This document shows positions 26,688-39,295 of a stretch of DNA of 64,000 nt, in pieces; positions within the stretch are counted from its first letter, which is position 1, and every line of letters begins with the position of its first letter. Below the pieces are notes generated by a model. It ran no database searches and was not told the DNA's origin. It saw only the letters and a list, made by a program, of their open reading frames with translations. A program made the translations under genes and the position numbers. Source of the DNA: Meloidogyne chitwoodi (lineage: Eukaryota; Nematoda; Chromadorea; Rhabditida; Meloidogynidae); contig JACZZP010000003.1 of NCBI GenBank assembly GCA_015183035.1, positions 1,426,001-1,490,000 of the forward strand, written 5' to 3'.

Positions 26688-29600
26688 ATGTTACGATTGG
26701 ATTCATTTGCTTACCGACTATTGTGGAATTTAAAAAAATTTCTTCGTTTTCGTGACAAAGGCCCAAATCCAATTATTTACAGTTTAGTTTCATTTACAAA
26801 TGTATTAATATTTTTAATTTTAAGATGAACCTTGTCGCAATTTCATACCTCCCTCAAATTTGGAACATTTATTAGACAAACAAAAAGCAGAAAATTTTGA
26901 GGCTTTAAAAGAAGAATTAAAGGTTTAAATTTTTTAATAAAATAATTGAATATTTTATTCTTTAGATACTCACTTGTGTATTTAACCAATTACCCGAAAA
27001 ATTGGAAGAAAAAGGTTTTCTCAAAAGCATTTTCTATATGACCAAAAAATTAAAACATTTTTGTCGAATCTGTTTTGCCTTATAATATATAACATTGATT
27101 ATTTATATCCAATTATTTTTCTTATTGACAAGAAAACCTAAAAATATTTTTTAAAGTCAAAAGAACATAATAAAATATTTTTTTAGATTGGCATTTACTT
27201 GTCAAATTATCAAGCACAAAGGATCGTTTCTATTATTTACGTTTCCTTTATAAACGTGAAAATATAAGAGCAAAAGAGGAAATGAAAAGATTGTTATATA
27301 AGGAAAATAAACAAAACCCTATTGAACATAAAATTAACAAAGAAGAGCAATCTTTATTTTATATACGTAATTCACATATTGGTTAGTCTTACTTATTTTA
27401 TTAAATAAAAGTTCAAGAAACCGGAATAGTCAAAATTTTGGTAGAGCGACACTTCCGGACCGACATTTCCGGACGCCCACAAAAGCTTACAAAGAAATTA
27501 GTTTATTTCCCTCTTTAAAGGGCCAATTGGTATAATAATTTATTCAACAACTTTGTAGCATGGTACTAAATATATATCCAAGTTTTGGACCAGAAGTTTG
27601 AGTCCAGAAGCGTTGGTCCGGAAATGTCGGTCCGGAAGTGTCGGCCTGCCAAAATTTTATAAATAAAATATCTGAATAGTTAGATTTCTTTATTTAGAGG
27701 GGTAAGGGGCAATCCACCCTACAGACAATCCACCCTACGACAAACCACCCTATTACCAATCCACCCTATGACTAAAATATTTTGTTTTCGTTTTATTTTA
27801 ATTGATCTATATATTTTAACTTTAAATAAACGCGTTTCTGAATATTTTTTGTTTTTTTATATGTATTTTAAATTTTTAGGAAAATACAAAATATTTTAGT
27901 AATAGGGTATTTTGGTCATAGGGTGGATTGTCCATAGGGTGGTTTGTCTGTAGGGTGGATTGCCCCGACATGATTTAGAGAATGCTGAATATATGGAGGA
28001 GTGGGATTATGCTACTTCTTTTAATATTCACTTTAACATTAGTTTTTTAATGATTTTTTAAATTACCAGATTCTCTACAAAAACGTTTGGCAACTAATCG
28101 AATTGTTCGAGCATTTCAATTAAAAGAAGAGGTTTTTTTAATTTTTTTCGGAGATTTAAATTTAATAAAAAAAAATTAAGTATCCAATTATTGCAATTGA
28201 TTGTCGTTGGCTTCATTTACATACAGAAAGAGGTCTTAATTTAGCATGTAAACAATTAAAATATTTAATTGGTAAAAATCGTGATCGTGAATGGCCTTGG
28301 CCTTTATTTTTAACTAATTTTATAAAAGAAGAAGATGAAAAAATAGCAGAAGCAAAAAGAAAGTAAGAAATAAAAATTAATTTTTATTATTTTTTAAAAG
28401 GCATTTTTCAATTATTGATGGAAAATTTTTTACTTCACATATTACTTCAAAGTCGTATTTGGAATTATTTCCTGAGTTGAAAGAAAAACAAAAAATTGTA
28501 TATCTTTCTCCACACTCAAAGGAACCATTAGAAGTAATTTTTAATAATTAAACTTTATTTATTGTTAATTGTCCTACATATTATAATAAGTTTATTATTA
28601 TGTTTTTTATTTTTGCTATATTTTAATAATCTTTATTTTTAGTGAAAAATAAAAAAAAATCATATATTTTTATTTTTAATAAATTTTTTGTTATTTAATA
28701 AAAATTCAAAAAGTCAGTTGAAGCCAACACTTGTTATGTTATTGGTGGAATTGTTGATGCATTTTCCGAACCAGGAATTCCTTCAAAGGCATCATTAGAA
28801 ACAGCTTTACAAGAAGGAATTCAATGTAAACGTCTAAATTTAGATTATAAGTTGTTTTTTTTTTGATAAATTAATATTTAAATATATTTTAATTAAGTTG
28901 TCTTAAAGGAGGAGATCCAATGTTTACGTTAGATCAGGTACTTAATATACTTCATGATGTTTTTGATAAAGCTGATTGGGAGGAATCAATTAAAAAGTAT
29001 TTTTTTCTAATTATAAAGGGACACTTTAATTTATAAGAATAATTTTAGATAATTTTTTACATAAAAAAATTGAAAGTCATGCCAAAGGATTCGAATATTA
29101 AAATAACTAATTTTTAATAGTACTAATAAATATTATAAATATTCTCTTTTGTTTCTTTTAAATTTTTTTAGATATGTACCTAAACGAAAATTTATTTTGA
29201 AATCAGAAAAGAATCTTACGATGAAAATTTTACATAAAAATATTAATGAAAGAAATCAACAAATTATTGGAATTCTTAAAAAAAATAGAGAATATCCTTC
29301 AACTTCAGCTATTTTACAAAGTGCAAGTTCTTATCACACACTAATGAATATTTCCACAACAAATTGTTCAGAAGAAATAAAAGGTTTATTTTTTTAAATA
29401 AATTTGAATAATTAAAAAAATAGAAAAAAAATCTCCTAAAACAAAACAATTTGATGGAACAATTAGGAGACAATCAGTTGGAGTAAATTCTTTAGAAAAA
29501 GAACAGAATAATTATGCACATTTAATTGATTTATATTTTCCAAAAATGTTTGAAAACTCTAATTTTGCTAAAATTATTGGTTTTGCTGTTATTGTGGATG

Positions 29601-29867
29601 TTTTAGTTTTGACTTTAATGTTATGGCTGGATAAGAAAGTTGTGGAGTATTTTTAATGTTTTTATATATATATTTTTTAAAGAAAAGAAATATATATTTA
29701 TTATAAAAATACATAATTTCAAGGAATCAGATGAGGAGGAGAAACGTCGGCTAATGGATTTACTATTATTTCTGTTTATGACAACGAATTTACTATTTTG
29801 TATATTAATACGCAGAAAAATGAATGTGATAAAACCGAAGAAAAATGATAAAATAAAATTATTTTAA
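26688..29867 (+). CDS. TRM10-family tRNA methyltransferase, MRPP1/TRMT10C-like, with membrane C-terminus
   Basis: About eleven exons join in frame. The N-terminus (MLRLDSFAYRLLWNLKKFLR) is basic and could be a mitochondrial presequence. The TRM10 SPOUT domain shows YPIIAIDCRWLHLH, KIVYLSPHSKEPLE, CYVIGGIVDAFSEPG, KRLNLDYNCLKGGDPMFTLD and WEESIKKYVPKRKF. The KRLNLD and FTLDQVLNIL forms resemble TRMT10C (MRPP1, mitochondrial RNase P) more than TRMT10A/B. Such enzymes methylate position 9 of tRNA; MRPP1 also helps 5'-end processing. In family members the protein stops soon after VPKRK, but here the frame runs on for about 150 residues to two hydrophobic helices (IIGFAVIVDVLVLTLMLWL and LLLFLFMTTNLLFCILI) split by a Lys/Glu loop and an intron at about 29639-29723. 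Without that last splice it would stop at 29656. One 690-nt intron holds two repeats. Confidence 0.8.
27432..27658. mobile_element. MITE A in the long intron of the TRM10-like gene
   Basis: About 45-bp terminal inverted repeats: AAAATTTTGG then CGACACTTCCGGACCGACAT at the left, and the reverse complement at the right (27600-27658), with about four mismatches. The arms contain repeated TCCGGA steps. The core is about 120 bp of AT-rich DNA without a frame. The element is 227 bp and non-autonomous. Confidence 0.75.
27706..27966. mobile_element. MITE B in the same intron, with tandem CAATCCACCCTA units
   Basis: About 80-bp terminal inverted repeats start GGGGCAATCCACCCTA. Each arm is itself a short array of about four degenerate units of the form CAATCCACCCTA plus a spacer, and continues to a shared AAAATATTTTG. 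The repeats lie only 48 bp from the end of the preceding element. The core is AT-rich and non-coding. Confidence 0.75.
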
Positions 29868-29989
29868 TTTATTGTTGGTAAATTTTTTAGATTTAAACTT
29901 TTACAAAATTGAATTTTTATGGAATTTAAAAAAATGAGAACATTTATTTTAAATTAAACCCTAAAAAACATCTACTAATTAATTGTCAA

Positions 29990-32900
29990 TCAATCATCAT
30001 CACTAAGTATTTCCCCCTCACTTAATTCTGACTCATCGATAACACGTTTTGTTTTCTTTTCCGGTGGAGGAGCTTCACTAGTTTCACCTACTAAAAAATA
30101 TTATTGACATGAGAGTAAATTTCAAAAGAAAACCAATTGCTTCGTGTTGTTCTCTCGGTTGCTTTTTGTGTTGTGAACATGGCTGTGCTCTTCGATAACT
30201 CGGTGGAGTTCGAGCTCTTCTTCTACTCGAAAATGATTGGGAAGAGGGTGGTGGTGATTCTGAATGCTCTGAGCGCTGAATTCCGCCAAAACGACGTGAA
30301 GTTCCACCACCTCGCCGTCCTGTACGATCGGCCCAACGAGACGGAAGACGGGAACTGTCTAAAATAATTAAAATGCTTTAATATTTAGATATTTACAATC
30401 ACTTTTTAAATTAAAAAATATATAACCAGAAAATTGAGATTGTTGAGGATGTTCACATCTAGTGCCACTATAAATTGTCTGAGCGGTCAAATGTGGAAAC
30501 GGTCCAACTCTTTGTGTTGTAAAATTTGGTGGAGGTCCAGCAACAGGAAGTGAAGGAGCATTTGGTGACATTATTAATTCTGGAAGAAGTGATGGAATTT
30601 TTGTTGGAAATAGCCCTCCATTGTTTGTTGAAATTGAAAATTCACCTCTTTAAAAAAAATTATTTTAATTCTAAATAAGTCTTATTAGAAAAAGATACGA
30701 TTTTGTAGGTGAGGGCCTTCGTCCATTGCTAGAGGAAATTGCTGCTGCCTGTGTCCACTGAGCAGAGCTCTGAAAATTAAATGAATATTTTGTACTAATT
30801 TAAATTTTTTTAAATATTATTCGTATTTTTATTTCTTATGTTAAAGCAAATAATAATTAAATCTGATTAAAATAAAAACAATTAATACTTGAAGTTGTTG
30901 AGAGGAAAATGAAGGTATAGAAGAAAATTGTGTAGATGCCAAAGTTGAATTTGATTGGAGTTGAGGAACAATAGCAATAGAAGCTGATTGTGCTTGAAAA
31001 ATTGGTGGTGGCGGTATACTGGTAAGGTTAGCTAAAGCAGAGGCTGTTGATTGAGTTTCTTTTTCCTTGAAATTATTATTTTTATCTTTAGATTTTTTTA
31101 AACATTTATTTTTAAAAAAAGAGGCAATAATTTAACATTAATTATAATACTCAAAATATTTTTTCTGAAATAAAACAATAATCCTTGACATTTTTTAAAC
31201 AAAATTTTGTTTTAACTGAGAATGGAAGACACAACAAAAAAACCTCATTTCCCTCATTGGACTCTCCAAACTCATCTTTAATAATTAACTCATAATAGTA
31301 ATTCTCTTTACTTTTGTTGGAAGAAAATACATAATTTAATTATATTTTATTTGTAGAACTTAAGAAGTTGAAGTTATTTTAAAGGCTTTTATGAATTACA
31401 CTATTACCTTTAAGGGTGAGTAAATACTTAATAAGGTAGTTTCAGAAATCCTATTACTCTTTTTATTTAATTTAAATAAATTTTTTCCCAATTTTCATTG
31501 AATAATCAAACACTAACTATGTTCAAGTTTTCGCGATTGCGTGTAAGTGCTCGTCGTAATTCCTGCAAACGACTGCTGTCACGAGAACGAACAACAAGTT
31601 CACGTTGAATTTCATCCATTTCAACTAGTTTAAGTCGAAATTGAGCGGTCATCTATAGATAATTAATAAAACTTTAAATCTATTTATAATAAAAAAATAA
31701 ACCTTTATATAAATAGAACGAAGCATTTCAGCTGGCATTTCATCAATAGTTGGCAAATCTATAAGAAGACCATTCATTTTAGTACCATTTTCAATAGGAA
31801 ATCTTTCGACATCATTTTCTTGCGTTTGATTACCAAGGAAAAGGCGTTCAAAAAATGCAGTAATTTTTTGTTCATCTCGTGAAATTAGCAATGGTGGCTA
31901 AAAATAATAATTTTATTAAAATTTAAAACGTTTTATTTATTTATACAAACCTGCTTTTTAGATAATGCGGCCTTCTCCCATTGTTCAGTCAAAAATTCTG
32001 ATGACTCAGATCTGTTACTTTCTTCCTCTTCTAATTGTTGTTTTAACAACAACAAATATGGATCTATAAAAATTAATTTTAAAAATAATTGTAAAAAATT
32101 AATTAAGTAAAAACATACTAGCCCATATTGCAGTAAAATTGATTTCATCAAGTATAGAAAATGGAGCCGTTACAACATAATTTTCCATTGGAGATTCAGA
32201 GCCCAGTAATATATCAACGCTTTTAAATATTTTACTAAATTAAAATAGAAAAAACTTTTGAGCCATTTCCGGTAATTGATGTGGAAAAACACCAGATAAA
32301 ATAAATTCTCGTCGAAGCTCCATTAATAAAAATCCAAGACGATTTCCTCCAATATAAGGTGGACGAAATGCCATAGGATGAAGACAAATGTCAATTAACT
32401 TGAAAAATAGTTTTAAAAATTAAAAAAAATAATTACCTGCTTTGTATCTTGTTGTACATGAGACAACCAAAGACGAAGATCACGTTCTCTAACGCCAATA
32501 TTCAATTCAGCTTCTACTGAAGAAAATCGAGAACAACATATTAATAATGCATCCTAAAAAATATTTTAAATTAATTTAAAGATCAAATGCCTGTGTATCA
32601 AGGAGAACACGTAATAGCATTGGATGTTGTTCAAATTGCATCTTCATTGCCCTTTTTAAAACATTTTGCCTTTCTTCTTGATACCTGAGTTAAAATTATT
32701 ATTTGAAAATATCATCGGAAATCTCGAATTTTGATAGACTTAGAAATGTCTTGTCTAAATAATCAATTTTGTTAATATGTTTATTACTACCATTGTTGTA
32801 TAATTTCCAATGGTAAATTCATATATTCACAGATTACTGTGTGTAGACGTTCCCAACATTCAGGTCCTTCTCTTGGTTCCATAATCCAAACTGCATTACA

Positions 32901-34965
32901 CTCGCTTATTTCTAAAAACCTGAAGAAAACAACTTTTAATTGTTTAAAGAATATCTAAAAATATTTTTATATTAACTTACTCAATTGCTTCCTGTGCGGC
33001 TAAATGAGCAGCCGAAGGAAACACGGCTGAAGATTCATTATCTTTTATATCCACAGGATAAAAAGGGTGTAGTACAGATTCAGGACTAAAGCAGACCATA
33101 TGATTTGATACAGAAGATCGTAAAACACTCGAAGCCAAAGGGGTAATTAATGGAATTCTTAAAGTTATAAAAAATTTTAAATTACTTACCTATGAGTTGT
33201 TTGAGAGGCTAATTTTGTCCGTAATTCCATTAATAAAAGTCCTCCTTTATTTCCTCCCAAATGTGAAAGCAAAGGAGGACGATATAATCGACCACATTGC
33301 CATTGCAACAACAACTGAGGAGTTATGTACTTTTTGCTTAATAGGTGTTGGTACTCAAATTCATCTGTTCCACAGGCCCATTGAGTATCAGCTTCTGTTT
33401 ATTTTTAACACTAAAAATATTCCTAAAGACAAACCAGTCGTTGTCTCAAGCAGAAAAGCATGTCCTGTACTTAGCAGAAGTTTTTGTAAATATTCATTCT
33501 TTGTTATTTTGTATTTCATTGCCGATTGTCTCCATCTATCAAGACGAACTGATTTATGTTCCAATTCGCTAGAGTCAATCTTTAATAAAAATATTTTTAA
33601 AAATAAGATAATAATACATTCAATTGTTTAAATAGTCGTTTTGCCATTTTTGAAACAGCAACAGGCTTGACAGTTGTTCGAATTTTCATTATTTCACCCT
33701 CAGAAAGATGTAGAGCTTCAAAAAGACGTTGATATGCATAATGCTCTACAGAACCTATATATTTAATTTTAGGATTTCAAATTAAAGAAACTCTCAAACA
33801 GAAAATGATGTCAAACTTACGATAAAAACATCCTTTCATTTCGAATGTAAATGCATAATAATTGCTTAATGGTTGAAATGGTCCTTGGAGAGAAAGTATG
33901 AAGTTCGAAAAAGAAATCGTCATAAGGTTGTCCTCTTGATAAGCAGAAATTCCTTCTTCATTAATTTCCACCGTAGAAAGGCACTTGGCCTTTTCTTTTT
34001 CCCTAAAAAAAGAAAACGACCTTATATACGATGTGTCCCTATATCCCGAAGTATAAGGTTGAGAAAGGAATAGGCGTCCATATAACTATTGTATCCCTAT
34101 ATACAGGCGTTTTTATAATGATAGTAAAGTATAATGTATAGACAAAATTTTAAAAAATAACCTGAGCTCATAGCGAAGCCACATGAGGAAAAACCCCAAC
34201 TGGTTCTGGCCAATTTCTTTTGGTCGTTGTCTATCATCATGCATCCAAGCACTAATTCTGAAATATTACTCTACAAAATTAAAAAAACTGAAGAATAAAA
34301 TAGGTAACAATCAAATATGGACCGTTCAGCATTTGCATGGTGTCGTCGAGAAAATTGTACAAAGTACTCATCGTCCATGCCAATTCCAAGTTCGGAGTCC
34401 CGACGATCACAAACAATTAGCAAAGCATCACCAGTTTCCATAAGAGTTTGACGAAAGCCTAAATGAAGTTTTAAATTAAATTTACTTTTAGAAATAACGT
34501 TTATCTTGTTCAGCTCTTAGTCTTAATCCCATCATTGTGTATGATTGACGACCTAAATAGTTATAATATGTTTAAGTTATAAAATAAAAATACTAATGGT
34601 CAAATAATGCGAAAGGGAGTTCATATCATGTCCAGAAGGCATATTTTCTTGTAGAAGCTCTTTCGCCTTTCTTGAGACATTCGTGCTAGTTGTGGCTAAT
34701 AGAGCCAAAACATGAACCTATCAACAGTTATATTGTAAATGAAATAATCAAGTCAACCTCATCCAATCCAAGCTGAGTCAAAATTTGAGCATGAGCATAA
34801 TGATCGGCACTTGGATAACTAAAAGAAAATGTCAAGATGAAATTGAACAAACCGTTTGCCACCCTCATTGATAGGAAATGTAAATGCAGAATGTAAAATA
34901 TCAGTCTCGTTGCCCAAAAGAAGAATCCTTCCTTCTTCCATTGTAGCTGGAGCGGCAATAACCAT
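29990..34965 (-). CDS. Three-NADAR-domain protein with Pro/Gln- and Arg/Ser-rich tail
   Basis: Roughly twenty exons run from the ATG at 34963-34965 to a stop at 29990-29992. Three copies of a NADAR-like fold are visible. Domain 1 (34.97-34.17 kb): RYPSADHYAHAQIL, LMETGDALLIVCDRRDSELG, QNQLGFFLMWLRYEL. Domain 2 (34.0-33.2 kb): FQPLSNYYAF, RSVEHYAYQRL, LLSTGHAFLLE, TQWACGTDEFEY, GGNKGGLLLMELRTKL. Domain 3 (33.15-32.26 kb): FPSAAHLAAQEAIEFL, LLDTQDALLICCSR, GGNRLGFLLMELRREF. Only domain 2 keeps both the Glu-His pair and the Trp motif; domain 1 has Asp-His and domain 3 Ala-His. NADAR enzymes cleave N-glycosidic bonds, including ADP-ribose on guanine. A Glu-rich linker, Pro/Gln/Ser-rich segments, an RG/RS stretch (RTGRRGGGTSRRFGG) and an acidic end (SELSEGEILSDDD) follow. 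The tail could belong to a separate gene, but no start or break was seen. One intron is GC-AG (32554-32590). Confidence 0.75.
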
Positions 34966-35369
34966 GTTTTATTAAACTATAATAAAATATTAATGAGAGT
35001 TAAATAGATCATAGAAGGATTCTAAAAAAATTGTGAAATCAATGGAAAAATTATTTAATAAAAATTGTGTTGATGATAAAATCAATAATTAAAAATCTAA
35101 TAACAAAAGTACATTAATTAATGATTAAAAAACATTATTTTTATTAAATCACAACATATAAAAAAGGCAAAAAGTTTGCCTATAGATTTTGCCCTTTATC
35201 ATTATAAATAGGAAAAAAATTTCAGTTAGGTTTTCTCTAAATTTTAAGGAGTCGGATAATTAGGCATTATAGATAGTATTTTTTTAGTAATATTGTCTAT
35301 AACAAAAATAGCTCACATCAGCAATACATTTTAACATCTAAAAATATTTTAAAACTAAAAAATTTGTTT
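34966..35369. other. Gap between USO1 and the NADAR gene
   Basis: About 400 AT-rich bases with no frame; probably USO1 3' UTR and the promoter of the NADAR gene. Nothing else was seen. Confidence 0.4.
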
Positions 35370-38300
35370 TCAAGGCTCTTCATCAGCATCACTAAGAACT
35401 TCACCATAGTTAGCTAGAAGGCGTCTATAACTGTGTATTTTCTTATCTTGTTCTGCCAGAAGTAGAAGCAAATCTTCATGTTCTTTTTTTAGTAAATTCA
35501 ATTCCTCTCCAGAGACATTAGCAGAAGGTATCTATAAATTAAATATTATAAAATCTTAGGTAAAAATAAGAAACCTTTTGTTGTTTTAAATTTGCATACT
35601 GATCTCTTAAAGTTTTTAACTCGTGTTCTGAATCAGTTAGCCTTTGTTGAAGATCTTGTGATTTTGCTGAAATATTTTCATTATGTCGAATTAGTTCTGC
35701 GAGCTGCTGACTTTGTTTCTCAAATGCTTGCCATCCAAATTTTATTTGCTGCTCTAATTCATCTTGCTGGTGTTTTAATTGTTGTATAGCAGGTTCAGAA
35801 GGATTTTCAAACTATAAAGTATTTTTATATAAGTTAAAAAACCTACTTGTGCTAATTGAAAAGATTGCCATTGCAAAGCCCATTGTTTGTATTTTTCTGC
35901 TTCAACTTGCCATTGCTGCGTAACACTATGATTTAGTATTTAGAATATTTTCCGTTTTAAGTTAAGAGATTTGAAATACATTGTAAGTTGATGTAATTTA
36001 AATTCAGCATCTGCCCTCTGTTCACAAAGTGCACTTTTTTCATTCAATTCCGCTCTTAATTGCTGAATCTGTAGGTACATCTCGTCATTATTGGGATATA
36101 ATGCATTGACGTCAAACCCATCAGGAACGTTAACATTCGCATACTAATAAATTAGTGTCATAAAAATAATTTTCAGTAATTACACTTACTCCATTTTGTT
36201 GAATCATCTGCTGGCCAGCTTTAACAACTTCATTTGTTGAAAGATCACAAGTTTTCATATCATCAAGTTTACGAGTAAGTTCGGCGATTTTTTCATCCTG
36301 TTTCATTATAATCTTTTTGTAAGGCGCTAATGCCGTCTCCCATTGGGCATTGGCAGTAGAGGGAAGTTCACCATTTGGACACAACATCTTTAGCAATGTA
36401 TCTTTATTGAAAAAAAAAATAAAAATTTAATAAAAAAACGCACTTTCAAGTCCTTTAAAAAATTTTGTGAACTGATAATCAACCAGCAAATCGGAAGGGT
36501 TCTTTGCTAGTGGTTGTGGTCTCTGTGCAGCTCTTATATAAAATTCAGACTTAGCGACACCCTCCAAATACTCGGCAATTCGTTCTCGGCCAATCTGATG
36601 ACGTTCCAATACTTGTATAAAATTTGAACTGAAAAAAATATTTTTAAATAATTTTTAAATTTCTAAAAGTTGAATATGTACAATTTCTCGGTTTTATCCT
36701 CAGTTAATTCCCATGAGTAAAGACAAACTCCAATGAGAAATGCTACTAATCCTTTAATGAATTGGTTTTCTGCTTCTGTTATTTCTGTGTTCTGATCAAC
36801 TTAAACGAGAGAAGGATAAAAAATGCTTCAAAATTAAGTAAAATCAAACAAACCAAGCTGGCTAATCAAAAAGTTTATGTTCTCATCGTTTTTTATGAAA
36901 TGGTCAATTGCAGCGGTACAATTGAAGAACCAGATCGAAAACAATACCAAAAGACCACAACGTATTTGCAACTTTCTTGGGCCACATGTGCAGAGCATTC
37001 GAGTTAGATGTGAAAGCAACAATTGGGGCTCTTTATATGTAGAAGTTGAGAGCTGAACACGCAAAAGTTGAGGTTTTAAATGATCAGCGTCGTACAAGGC
37101 ATGAACAATAATGACTGAGGCAAACCTTTAAAAAAGAAACATAAAAAATAAAATCATCGAATTAATCTGCTTTTTACTGACCAAACTTGCACAGGTTCAT
37201 GATTAACCAGAGCTGCACATAAATAATGCCCAATGAGCAATTGTGGTTCATCATCAGCCTGTTGTTGTCCACTAGAGTTTTCCTTTTGTGGAAGCAAAGT
37301 ATTAATAATACGAAGTTTGCCATTTTCATTTCCATGTAGATAACAAAGAAAGCAATAAAAAACGGCAAGACGAAGTCGGAATGGCTGTTTTTCAGATGTC
37401 ATTGAAAGAAGGAGAATGAGAAGTGCTGGTCTTATTGTTAGAAGATTAAATATAATTTTTACATTGAAAATAATAAAACCTAACACCATCCTGATCAGTC
37501 ACTGTTGAACATGCAAAAAATTCTTGGTTAGCATAGTTGGAGCGAATAATTTCTGCAACAGTAACGACAGATTCAGCCAACACATCTATGGAAATACCCA
37601 ACTGTGACAATAACACTTTGCACAAAAGATCCAGCATTCCTGCAAAAGTAAACTATTTAAAAGAATATAGCAAAAAATAAAATTAATAAAAAATATCCTA
37701 TAATTCAAATTCTCTTAAATATGTATAAAAAAACACACCTGATTTTAGTAAAGATTGCTGCGCAGAATGAGTAGTTTTGTGAATGTTGTCAATAGGTGAG
37801 CAAAGTGATCGAGCAATTTGCAAGATAAGAATAAAATTAGCGATTTTCTGTGCGCTCCATTCATCGTCAGGCATTGAACCCAACTGCTGTTGAAATTGTT
37901 GCTCTTCTTCCGATGGATAAATAAAAATATTGGCAAGTTTTGTAAGTTGCTTGGACAAACTTAAAAAATTATTACATATGTGTAAAAATGAAAAATATAC
38001 AAACTTTGCTTCTCGAAATCCTACTTGATTACTTGCATTTTTCCTCAACAAATTCAACATTACGAAAAGGCAATCTTCTATCACAATACCTACATAGGTG
38101 AACAAATTTAAAACTATCTAAAAAATGAAAAACTTTCAAGTGGTTCCTGTGAAATCACTTCGAAAAGGAGTTGAAAAGTATTTTCAAAGTAGAGTAACTG
38201 TTGTATTTGCTGGTTTCCACGACTCAATTCGCTAAGCATTAGAACAACATTGTTTCTGATTACTTCTCTCTAAAAATTATGATATTTAATTATTTATTAC

Positions 38301-38945
38301 AAAAACCTTATCATTTAGTAAATCAACAATATTAGAAACACCACGTTGACTGATAATGGCTTGCTGCACAGAGGTAGGCCGGTGCCGAAGCAAGGAGGTA
38401 AGCAGTTTGATTGTATTCCTAACATAAGGTCAAATGTTTCTTACCGAAAAAGAATTCCAAACCTACGAACTGCGAAATCGTTGAATACTAATAACTTGAC
38501 TAGCGAAGCCATGAAGTACGACTTTTGCAGCATCAATTCGGCAAGTCTGTCGCCAATCTCATCGTCTGCTGAAACCTGCTGAGGATCATCGTCGTCTCCA
38601 CCAGCTTCCGTCAAAGTACAATCTAAAATATCTAACGTCAGCGACACCAAGTCAGCTAATGAAGCATTCTTTTCCAGGATATCCATGAAAGCGTCCATGC
38701 CACGGGTGGCCACATGCATGCGCAAATTCTATAATTTTTTTAGATGAGAAAAATTAAAAATAACAAAAGCGAGATATCAAAAAACAAACCCTCGCTAATG
38801 AACGAAGTGCTCTCAGAGCGTCACGACGATCATCCAAGTTACCAGCGTTTTCCAACCGCTCCACCAATCTGTCAACAATCTCCGCATTCGTCGATTCACC
38901 TTGCGGATCATCAATTGAAGAGGAAAAAAATTTAAAAATTGACAT
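35370..38945 (-). CDS. uso1: General vesicular transport factor p115 (USO1)
   Basis: Many exons encode an armadillo-repeat head and a C-terminal coiled coil. The start [20 protein letters not shown] then [17 protein letters not shown] matches the family (LDDRRNAVRALKSLSK). Later head blocks include [58 protein letters not shown] and [20 protein letters not shown]. The globular head ends near [14 protein letters not shown]...[13 protein letters not shown] coiled coil rich in Glu/Lys/Gln follows, from about 36.4 kb, and the end is [12 protein letters not shown], the acidic tail that binds GM130 and giantin. p115 tethers COPI/COPII vesicles at the cis-Golgi. Head and tail are each somewhat shorter than in human p115. 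RNPS1 lies 351 bases upstream on the same strand. Confidence 0.93.
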
Positions 38946-39295
38946 AACAAAAATTTAAATGATAAATAAAGTTTTCTCACGTTAGATCAAAAAATATTCT
39001 GGATTCACATCCTCAAATTGAATAAAGAAATAAAATCAATTTATTTAAAGAATCAGAAATAAAAATTTCAAAAATTCAATGCAGATTTAACAAATAATTC
39101 AAAAGATGTAAATAATAATCTTTTGTAACGAGAATTTAGTGCGTTGAATTAATTGGGTCTGGTCGATTATTTAAAAACTTACATTAACAAAAAATAAAAC
39201 AATTTTATTTGCTATTTTTTTCACTAATGTAAGAGTTAGATATCAAATTTAAGGAAGTAAGATAAAAAATCCAATTTTTTCTCAGTCTTTTCAAA
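38946..39295. other. Gap between RNPS1 and USO1
   Basis: About 350 AT-rich bases, likely RNPS1 3' UTR and USO1 leader. No coding frame or repeat was seen. Confidence 0.4.

Noticed and set aside
30137..30367. 76-codon plus-strand frame
   Set aside because: Antisense to the Arg/Ser-rich exon of the NADAR gene, which is in frame with its neighbours.
33197..33631. 144-codon plus-strand frame
   Set aside because: It is antisense to exons of the second NADAR domain, which shows clear family motifs on the minus strand.
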